Shown here piece after piece: positions 22,861 to 31,803 of a stretch of DNA of 64,000 nucleotides. A program made the translations under genes and the position numbers. The notes below the pieces were generated by a model. That model did not search any database, was not told the DNA's origin, and worked only from the letters and a program-made list of their open reading frames with translations. The stretch is from the NCBI GenBank assembly GCA_024704765.1, contig JAKMXF010000026.1, forward strand, positions 1 through 64,000, in the 5' to 3' direction. How positions within the stretch are numbered: position 1 is the stretch's first letter; every line of letters begins with the position of its first letter. Source of the DNA: Oopsacas minuta (Eukaryota > Porifera > Hexactinellida > Lyssacinosida > Leucopsacidae).

Positions 22861-24199
22861 TGAGTAACTGTGTACAGTCTTACTAATACTGAAACTTATG
22901 AAGTCGGTTTACTTATTTTCTTAGTGATCATTACATTGTCCGACAAATTTTGAAAGTTTTGCTTCTTGACACTATCAATTGACTTAAGTATTTTCGATTA
23001 TGTTGAGTCCGAACCCCGAATTCCATTATATTCCAACACGTCACAGTTTTATGAGTTCAACTCACTAAATGAGAAATGGCATAAAGGTTTCTACTTAAAT
23101 AGCAAGTAGTAGTGTAAAAATACCTGTGAGAATGTTTAAAATTTCGGTTGTTGGATACATTGATTACAAGTAATAGCTCTGTATTGGATAAAACTGATAT
23201 TAATATGGCATTTTAAATTTGTGGTGTTTTGTCATTTTTTATTTGTGTTTCCAGATTTCGTTAGTAAAATGACCAATTTAGCCTAGACGTAGCTCGTTCT
23301 GGTTTATTTGCTCTAAATACTCTATAACTTAAACGTCCTCACAGGTTTTCCACGACTAGTCGATATTTTGGTAGAGTATTTCGCGAATTGTTGTAATTTG
23401 CCCATTTTTGATTTGAATGCTATAAAATTATTACATGATGGAGTATAATGGAATTCAGATTCGGACTCGGCATAGTTGATAGTCCCTAAGGCAATATATA
23501 GTGCCCAAAAGCAAGAGACTTTCAAAATTTGGAGGACAGCGTTATTTAATTTGGAAAGATGGTAAGTTAGTGACCAAGCAAGGATTTTATACGTAAACAT
23601 ATGGATTCGGTAGAGTTTCGATTCGTTGCCTACCGTACTGTACCTACACACTACTTAAGAAATTTTGAAATCCCTGGATTCTAGATTAGAATTTTGATAT
23701 GATTTCAGATTGTAAAAAAGTACTACCATTTTGGGTACTGTTCGGAATAATGAGGTAAGCAGGTTCTCATTAGAGTACGCGGTTAATCTGGTCGGAGGAA
23801 CTTTCGCAAAACTCGTCGGGTGTGAAGTTGTGGAGGCCCCACCTTTGTTTGGCCCTGCGCCCGCCCCAAATATTATCCGAGCTCCCACATCATTATTCTA
23901 AGGGACCAGAAATTTGTCAACTTTCTGCGACAATAGCAATTCAAACGTTTTTTTGCGATGAGTTTCGCACCTGGACTTTACTGATTGTTTACAGGCCAAT
24001 AGGCCCTTATCTAGAACTTGTTGCCCACCAGATTGAATTTGTGCCTCCCAGATTTCAAAGCCACACGACGTGACTGCCCAGCTGGATGGTTATGCCCAAG
24101 TAGAAATTTATAGACCCGCCACTTGGCATGCCTCATGCTAAAGTGTAACTTCGTGCCCCCTAGGTAAAAATCCTGGCCACGTCCCTGCCCTGAATATAC
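22861..24199. other. No gene recognised; degenerate repeat at the right
   Basis: AT-rich sequence to about 23800. From 23820 to 24190 there is a GC-richer, worn repeat (GCCCCACCTTTGTTTGGCCC through CTGGCCACGTCCCTGCCC) related to the patch at 5260-5400. Overlapping frames on both strands are not supported as genes. Confidence 0.45.
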
Positions 24200-25190
24200 T
24201 ACCTAATTGTAGAAATACATGTCGTCTGTCCACAAAAACCAAATTCTTATCGAAATATGCCAATTTATTTGCTTAGTAAGCAATAAGTGAAATGATTACT
24301 CTACATTGATCCATCATTGATGCCATGCGGAGCAATTAATATTCAAAATAGTGAAATACTAAAATGATCTAAAACTAATTCTACAACAAAATTTGTCTAG
24401 ATCAAATTGGAATCTCCCTATAGGAGCTGCACTAAAAATTGTTGCGATATATAAGAGCAACCTAAAGGTTGCACAGTTTTTGATTTATACTTTTTTGCTT
24501 TACACTAATTTAGCTGTACGAAGGTCGCATGGTGTCCAACAATGGGGTATATGATAGCAGGGTTATCCGAAGAGACCAGGATCAGTACTAAAACTGTTTG
24601 ATGTTCCAGTATAATTACTGTACATTTTCGATTATCCAAATAATTGATTATCGAACGCTTTTGACAGGCCCAACGAGTTCGGATATTCGAGAAACGGTGT
24701 ATTTCGATTTTGTAAGTGGACGTTTAACAAATTCATGTTAATTAACATCAAATTAGATACAAACATGAATAGTAACTAAAACTAAAAATTCTACAAAACT
24801 GTAAAAATTATCATTTAAAATTTCAAGAATGTAAACACATAATTCATATTATCAAATGTTTTGGGATATGTTTTGAAGTCCATGGCATGGATGACACATG
24901 GTTTGTTAATAACTCGAAAATATTTGAAATTATTGTCAAATCAGCATAGCCAATATAAAGTACAACATGACCATAGGAGACGGTCCGGTGGTTCAGGTTT
25001 CGAACCCACCAACATTTGAAGTACTAATTCAAATAGTAATAGTCAACCTGACCAAATTTGATGGTTGAATATATTTTGTATAGGTCAACTTGATCAATGT
25101 AAATCTACTTGCTACGACCCTGATACATACCCGACTTCCCATACCCTTGTAATACATTTGGATATGATAACTCTCAGGATTATTGCGTAA
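24200..25190. repeat. Dispersed repeat family A, copy 2, interrupted
   Basis: Follows the family A order (GCTTAGTAAGC; CATGGCATGGATGACACATG; TTATTGTCAAATCAGCATAG; CCCATACCCTTGTAATACAT). Between about 24965 and 25125 it is split by a foreign insert of about 160 bp carrying GGTGGTTCAGGTTTCGAACC, a B-box-like sequence. Copies at 9270 and 37230 are continuous at this point and show the empty site. Near 24610-24700 a pogo/Tigger-like patch (TTTTCGATTATCCAAATAA..ATTATCGAACGC) is also present. Confidence 0.55.
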
Positions 25191-26480
25191 TCATAAAAAT
25201 GACCTGAAACGGGCTTATTCATGATTACGTCAGATTGGTAAAAAATGTGGTTGAAAGTTGTATATTAGAAGTTTGCGACACCAGGCGTTGAAGTGACGAA
25301 TGAACGATTGGGATTTTTACACTAATCACGTATATCTGCATAAAATTGGACAAAATGAATTTTTGGCGTTACCTGGATAAACACCCTCAATTGTGTCGAT
25401 TAAGTGGGAAATTGTGGCCCACAATGGTTGTTAAAGCTGGCACTATATCCAAAAATGGTTTATTTATGATAAGGAACAACCTCAGAATGTGTAAAATTCT
25501 ACTTAAGATGAAAGTCCTATCGTTTGGGCTACTAATAATGTTAACTCTAATATATCAAATTATGCAATGTCATTGTGCCATCATAAGGTGTGATCGGAAT
25601 TAATTATTAAATTTGGCAAAACCCAACCAATTTTAAGGTGCTCAACAAATTTCAGGTGAATTGATTGGAAATTGACTGATCGTCAGGGCTTTCTTCTCAG
25701 CTCATTGCCAGCCCTGTAGCTCCAAAGCGGAGTTATATATGATTAAGCTTGTCAAAAGTGAAATATTTTATTCTTAAAATGGTCATAACTCCGAAGGTTT
25801 TGGAGCTACAGGGCTGGTAATGGGCTGAGAAGAAGGCCTGACGATTCTCTTTCTGCCTGTTAGGTTTAAGGGGCTTTTGGGGAGATAATCCCGATTAAGA
25901 AAGCGGGTTTGAATAATTTTTCAATTTGGCCCCTTTGTTGTTCCAAAAGGAGAATGAAATGCATATATAGGCAATAATTTTGGCAAACAATACAGGTTCA
26001 ACCTATCCTTTACTACATATACGAGATAGGAGCGGTTAGATAAATTCAGAATATTCAGGTACGTTTGACCTTGAGCGTTATGTTGTGCTTGAAATCGCCT
26101 ATTGAGATCTCATTACAAAATTTGCCATGTCATTGTGGCACGAGAGGTGTGATATTAATTAATTATTGAATATGAGAATAACTCCAACTAAGATTAGGGT
26201 ACTCATGCACTCAAAAATTTCAGGTGAATTGTGCTCATTGCTCGCTGCTAGCTTCACACTCGATACAGTGTGGCAAAATGGCCATAATGGGGAAATAGGT
26301 AAATGAATCTGTAATATCACCACAATTATACTTACATATACTAAATCGACACTGTAGATTACAAAAATACCAATGATTTTTTAGTAGCAGGACTATAAAC
26401 CTAGTTATGACGTAATTACTGACATTTTCTAATTTTTAACACTTGTGGTTCATTAGTGAGGATATTATGAAAGTTGATAA
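25191..26480. other. No gene recognised; contains one inverted repeat
   Basis: No coding frame is supported. An inverted repeat lies at 25681-25843 (listed separately). Confidence 0.45.
25681..25843. repeat. Inverted repeat, arms of about 55 bp
   Basis: CGTCAGGGCTTTCTTCTCAG at the left is matched, inverted, by CGTCAGGCCTTCTTCTCAGC at the right. The arms continue through CCAGCCCTGTAGCTCCAAA to GAGTTAT around a loop of about 50 nt. It is a foldback repeat with no coding content. Confidence 0.7.
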
Positions 26481-26482
26481 TA

Positions 26483-27818
26483 CAGGGTGTTTCACAATTG
26501 ATGTCGTGTTATACAATATTACATAACTAATAGAATACTAGATATATTACTACAATTATTTGCCAATATATCCACCACTAAGTTCAATACACTTATGGAT
26601 TCGTTTTGGCATTCCATCCATCAATTTATCCAAAACCTCTGGTGAAATATTGGACCATGCTGTTTTCAGTCGATTTTCCAACATTTTTATGTCTTTTATC
26701 TCACCTATTGAATCTAGATCATCTTTCAAAATCGACCATATGTTCTCAATGGGACTCAAGTCTGGAGAGTTGGCTGGCCAGGTACCTTTCGCCCAAAAAC
26801 TCTTTAGGTTACTTCTCAACCAATTTTGTGTCATGTTTGCCGTGTGAGCTGGAGCGCCATCTTGTTGAAATATCGCACGGGACATATTTTTTAACATTTT
26901 CCTCTCAACAACTGTGCCTCTTTCTCGCTTTCTGTTCATTGTAGACATTAAAGTTTTACCCATTATCTCACTAACATAGTACTCTGCAGATACAGTTTGT
27001 CCAACGGGAATGAAGTGTAACTCCGACAGTGCACGATGTGACATCATACCCCATACTTGAATTTTCTTTGGAAATTTCACCATCTGAACGGGCTCGACAT
27101 CCAATGTGTTTCTCGCCCAAACACAATCATTTTTCCTGTTTGGGGGATGATTTAACTCAAACGGTGATTCATCTGTAAATAATATGTTTTTCCAATCATT
27201 TGCTGTCCAATTGACACGTTCTTTACAAAATTTTAACCTAGCAGCCATGTTTTTCTCTGTTATTAACGGCTGCCGCTGGCATTTGTAAGATTTTACGCCC
27301 TTTTCTTTTGTCAAATAACGGTACACTGTACTCTGAGATACGGAATGACCTTTCAACTTTAATTTCTTGGATAGACCACGTACAGACTGTCGTTTTTCGC
27401 CAATTGATTTAGTAATTACAATCTTGGCAACTTTCGATATGGACGATTTACGGCCACGTCCCCCTTTGTTTTCTAATGTCAAATCATTCTTGAAAAGTCG
27501 CCACCAACGCTGAACTGTACGGATATTAACTCCAAGTTTAAAAGACACAAACTTCTGAGAAGAGCCAGCTTGTAGCATGCCAACAGCCTGTGAGCGAATC
27601 ATGATACTGTATTCTTTCACCATTATATTATGCAAATAATTAGCCCAATTTGGATATGGAAATAGAAGCTATAAAATGTTTCGATTGATGAATGAAATAA
27701 TTACTCAATAGAACCCTGTAAGATTAATTACGATTGCAAGTTTAAATACACAGATATTATTGCATAGGTGCATAATGAACAAATTTAGAAAATACGACAT
27801 CAATTGTGAAACACCCTG
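26483..27818 (-). mobile_element. Intact Tc1-like transposon
   Basis: A 1336-bp element bounded by TA on both sides (26481-26482 and 27819-27820). The terminal inverted repeats are at least 25 bp and identical (26483-26507 and 27794-27818), starting CAGGGTGTTTCACAATTGAT. One uninterrupted transposase frame (26556-27635) fills the interior on the minus strand. Length, TA duplication and one-gene layout are those of a complete Tc1/mariner element. Perfect termini and an unbroken frame suggest recent insertion. It sits about 90 bp from the end of the RAG1/Transib relic. Confidence 0.92.
26556..27635 (-). CDS. Tc1-like transposase (DD37E)
   Basis: The 359-residue protein cuts and pastes its element through the flanking inverted repeats. 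The N-terminal half (about 10-110) has paired helix-turn-helix DNA-binding motifs: QAVGMLQAGSSQKFVSFKLG, NIRTVQRWWR, then a basic GGRGRK linker and KLKGHSVSQSTVYRYL. The catalytic domain has Asp155 in LFTDES, Asp259 in FQQDGAPAHT and Glu297 in SPDLSPIENIW. The last two are separated by 37 residues, giving DD37E rather than the DD34E of Tc1 or DD34D of mariner. No stop or frameshift is seen, and length is normal. The first Met is used; Met5 or Met12 would also be possible. Likely functional, though activity cannot be judged from sequence alone. Confidence 0.93.
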   Translation of the reverse strand: MHNIMVKEYSIMIRSQAVGMLQAGSSQKFVSFKLGVNIRTVQRWWRLFKNDLTLENKGGRGRKSSISKVAKIVITKSIGEKRQSVRGLSKKLKLKGHSVSQSTVYRYLTKEKGVKSYKCQRQPLITEKNMAARLKFCKERVNWTANDWKNILFTDESPFELNHPPNRKNDCVWARNTLDVEPVQMVKFPKKIQVWGMMSHRALSELHFIPVGQTVSAEYYVSEIMGKTLMSTMNRKRERGTVVERKMLKNMSRAIFQQDGAPAHTANMTQNWLRSNLKSFWAKGTWPANSPDLSPIENIWSILKDDLDSIGEIKDIKMLENRLKTAWSNISPEVLDKLMDGMPKRIHKCIELSGGYIGK

Positions 27819-27907
27819 TACATGCATGTCATGGTCTCTATTCTGCTATCTGATAACGTACAATTTAAAGACCCTGAATCATGTATGACTATTGGATATA
27901 CTTATTA

Positions 27908-29760
27908 TCATAAATCATCTGATAGTATACTAATATATAATATTTCTTGGAGGCTATTTGTAACGTCTAATTTCTTCTTTGCGTGCTTCAAACGATTCTG
28001 CACTAAGATGGGGTGACTACAACACAACAACCTGACTAAAATATCTCTAACATTATCTGTGAAATAATTTTTTCTTGCAAGATTCTCCCGATATCGCCTT
28101 ACAAATTTATTGCAGGATTCTAAACATTCCTCAGAGAGATTCTGTAATCCCTTACCATTATTGTAAGCACCTATTAACTGAAACGAATGGACAAGTAACT
28201 TGTGCTAGGATGGAGTAATGCTTGCCCATGGGTACTCAACTTGAATAAATTCGTACGTTTCTTTGCACAATTCATTTTGTCACAGTTAATCGAGTCACCA
28301 CTGTTGAGGAGTCTTAACAAAACAGATGGATTCGTCTGGATCTTCTCTAATGATACTTTACCTGAAGGATTAATGGAAGAAGTGGCCCACATCAACAAGT
28401 CTCTCTTATTTAAAAAGCAGTCTCGCGCAATGTTACCAGTAGTTGAAGTGCCGCCCTGGCTTGAAGGGATATCGACACTGAAGTTACATCTTTCCTGGAG
28501 TATAGCTCGAACCCGTTTCATGGAAGAATTTACTTTCGAGTTTGATGGCGCCCATACCTTGTGTCCTGCATCAAGATGGTATATCAACAGCATGAACCAC
28601 CTGAATACACAAAGGTAAGCATGCAAAGGAGATGCAGCTATAATATCGATGTTAGAAGTTGGTTGATGCGTAATACCAACACGTTGATTTGATGGGAGTT
28701 TCAAGTAATCTTCTTCATCAACCTCTTCAAAAAGTTGCCGAGCGTCGCTAATTAATCTGTTAATAGGGAAACCAGAACGGGCCCATTCTAAATTTTAATT
28801 TGACTATCCGTTGTAGTACACAGATGACAAGAAGCCCCACCACTCCAGCCAGCAATCCTGCTATCTTGGTATCAAAAAGGGAACGGACTATCTCGACCTA
28901 TGCATGGCCTCCAATAAGAGATAACCCATCCTGTATGATATGGTCTGGTTGAGGATTGACTATTGCATTCATGATAAGCTTTACACTAGAATATTTTTCT
29001 TTCAAAGCTATCAGTGCTACTGGCCTAAAGCAGAACGGAGAGTTGGGTGAGCTGTTATAGAACACGTCATTTCCAAGTGGGTTTGTAATTGATGGTACTT
29101 GGAATCCGAACAAAATGAAAGTTTTTGTTGCTTAATACAGGATAGTTGCTTTGTTGGTTATAGGTTTGATGACAACCGGAGCCATCCAATCCATCAGATA
29201 TCTTAATTTTTAGTGGGTAGTGTGAATCAGGAACTGGGTCTAATGTTGAAAGCAAGCGTTGAATGGTCAGACTAAGGATGGAATGATAAGAGACGCAAGT
29301 CCCAATTGACAATGATTCGGGGTTTCTGACTATTTCCATTTCATTTATTAGGCTTATTTCCCTACGATATTGCGAGACAAGCTTATAGGAAGGAAGCTTA
29401 ACATCACCTTTGAAAATTCTTTTCAGGTTCGTGTATTTACTCGCCCAATTTCTAAGCTGTCCAATATATAAGCACATTTAGAGATTTGTACTTTGTTCAA
29501 TACACTGCTAAAAGATCCCTTATCAATTATTTCTCTGCACATCTCTGAAGTATCACGGTCATAGGATTTATTTGAGACTAATTCTAAAGCGAGAGCGAGT
29601 AGTTGTTAAGGCTCAATCTTTTCTCTCTCTGCTAAAAAGTCCACATGCTTTAAAAGAACTCCAAGTCTCGATCTGGAAGTCTTCATGTGACATTCGAGAA
29701 TATGCTTCCGCGATTCAGTTACAATCTGTTCTGAAAAGTTTCGATTTCAGAATCAGTGAC
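27908..29760 (-). pseudogene. RAG1/Transib-superfamily transposase relic
   Basis: Read on the minus strand across several frames. From the N-terminal side: WASKYTNLKRIF, KISDGLDGSG (position of the first catalytic Asp), SPNSPFCFRPVALIALKE (compare PNSELCCKPLCLMLADE in RAG1), then LFDTKIAGLL..ASCHLC, the C..C zinc pair that precedes the second catalytic region. Next come NIDIIAASPLHAYL and SSQGGTSTTGNIARDCF (RAG1: MNGNFARKLM; Transib: GG..NDGNTARRFF). Near the end comes HKLLVH, matching the zinc-binding H..H of RAG1, followed by NLSEECLESCNKFVRRY, the region of the catalytic Glu, and DILVRLLCCSHP. It ends at a stop at 27908-27910. At least four frameshifts and an in-frame TAG just before HKLLVH make it dead. 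The LSEE..NK..R.YRE..ARK ending looks closer to Transib than to vertebrate RAG1. No RAG2-like kelch gene is seen nearby. The N-terminal boundary is uncertain. Confidence 0.8.
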
Positions 29761-31079
29761 TAAAGAAGAAAATTCAGATCATCTGATATTCTCTTTCTTG
29801 GATTGGATATTGTTAGACGAATAGAGTGGAAAATCATGTTATCCCATGTTTCAAGATCCTTCCTGCGGTAAGCCTCTCTAGATGTTAGAAGTGATTTAAA
29901 TTTGAAATGGAGAGTAGCATTTTCTTCATCGGGTAAATGGTTGTTCTCAATAAGTTACCTAACGAGACTGTAACACTTCTTCCATTCGAAATGTACAAAC
30001 TATATGCCTCATTGTTCGTGATTAGTACAGACATGATCCGCAAAAGGGCTACTCTAACATAGAAACATTATGATATATGGTTGTACAGTATTGGAATAAC
30101 TAATATCCTGCAAAATATAGAATTTTACTGAAAAATTTAAAACATTTGAAAAATATATTTTTCGGATTTTTGTCCGGTCCGGACAATGAATGACGTGATA
30201 AATTTTTGGGCAGCTTTTGGCAAGCCTGGAAAGTGATTAAATAGTTGACTAAATATAGCAACATTACGTATTATTAATAACGTTTTGTCAAATTTTGTCA
30301 AACAAGAGATGCTACACTTCAATCAATGAGAAAAAATTCAAAAATATAACTTTGGGAGGGCCAAACTAGACACCCGGAAATAAGTACAAATGAGTATCTA
30401 GACTAGCCTACCAATGATTAAATTGTTGTTACAATATAGATTTATTATCAGATGATGTTTTTCACTCTTATATTTAGTATTAAAATCAAATATGATTATA
30501 TTAGGGCATAGGGATTTGCGGTTTGAAAATATATATATTTCTATTATTAGAAACACTAACAAGTTGTGCGTAGTTAGGATTCCTAACTGCTTCTAATGCT
30601 GCCAATGATATTTTCGTACTAATTGAACTATGGAGAATTCGAAAATGCATTGAAATATGCCTATTTCCCCATATTGCCACACTGTGCATTATATCTTGTT
30701 AGTAGTATACAGTGCCGCCGAACCCTAAAACCTTGAACGATCGCGATCCTGGGGAGGCTCATGCGTTAGTGAGGGGGGCTTGAGCCCCTCCTGCCGATCA
30801 CTGAGTTGGCGCCTATATAGCGTATTTACCCACTATTTACTTCAATATTTGGGAAACCGTGGTTACAAATTGACTTAATTGCTTATATATCTAAGTTGTA
30901 TAATACTCGTACAAGGCTTTCAACCTGGAAACCTTCAAACCGTGAGATTCGCCAAAAATCTCACAATTTAGTATTAGTTTTATATTAAAAGACCAGGGAT
31001 TATGCTGTATTTCTAAGTTAATCTCGTATTAGGAGATTTTGGCATTGTTAGACTTGTATAAATTTACAAAAGAATAAAA
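29761..31079. other. No gene recognised
   Basis: AT-rich sequence, with a GC-rich repeat patch near 30720-30820 (GGGGGGCTTGAGCCCCTCC, a short palindrome). I found no kelch-type coding frame that could be a RAG2-like partner of the neighbouring relic. Confidence 0.45.
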
Positions 31080-31210
31080 ATTGTGATATTTTACTATTCA
31101 TGGCCACCGAAATTATATTTAATGGCCTTCTGTGGTGATATTGGAACTAGCTTCTACGTCGCTTTTGACTAGAAATCTGTGCAATTCGTGCCTCGAATGG
31201 GATGGGTATT
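31080..31210 (-). repeat. Helitron-like element fragment
   Basis: The minus strand matches the internal landmarks of the family: GTGCCTCGAA on the plus side and a segment reading TTCCAATATCACCACAGAAG then GCCATTAAAT. Both ends are missing. The 93-codon frame overlapping it is not supported. Confidence 0.5.
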
Positions 31211-31803
31211 GAAAATTCCGTTCCCACGGCAACCCTGGTGATTTCTTCTAAAAGGGCGTGCGAAATTTGGCCTATCTGCATTAAATGTACCCCAGTGAAG
31301 AAACAAAATATGGCGTTAGAGTTATACCTGCGAAAATCATGAGACTCACAAGTTAGCCCGTGAGAGTTGGCATCTCTGCATCCACCCCCCACTTCTATCT
31401 TATGAACAACTTTCCCTCTCTCTAACAAGGAGCCGTTTTAACATTACGTGAAGTTACCTAGGGACCTGTGGTAGTGTGTAAATGTGACAACTTTTGTATT
31501 GCTAAAGATCTGAACAAGCATCAATTTATCGGGAATTTAACGTTTCGTAACGTTGGACAACATATTTTAAGGTTCACTTTACGGCCAAATCACTAGCTAA
31601 AGTGAAAGAGAGCAAAATTTGAGATAAGGACCCTATTTCCTAGATTGTATTGTTTGACTTTTGTACAGGCTCCAGATTTATAGGGAGGCCAACTTTTTAG
31701 CCTCTCAGAATATATGCCACACTAAAATTCTTCAATTAATACATATTGCGTCACTGCTCAAGAATTTTGTATTTATTTTACCTTACATATACTTAGATAA
31801 ATT

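Noticed and set aside
26560-26944. Plus-strand frames of 95 and 112 codons over the Tc1 element
   Set aside because: Antisense shadows of the intact transposase on the minus strand.
28202-28618. Plus-strand 138-codon frame
   Set aside because: Opposite strand of the RAG1/Transib relic, whose conserved motifs are all on the minus strand.
29761-31803. RAG2-like partner next to the RAG1/Transib relic
   Set aside because: No kelch-repeat-like coding frame was found on either strand in the flanks.
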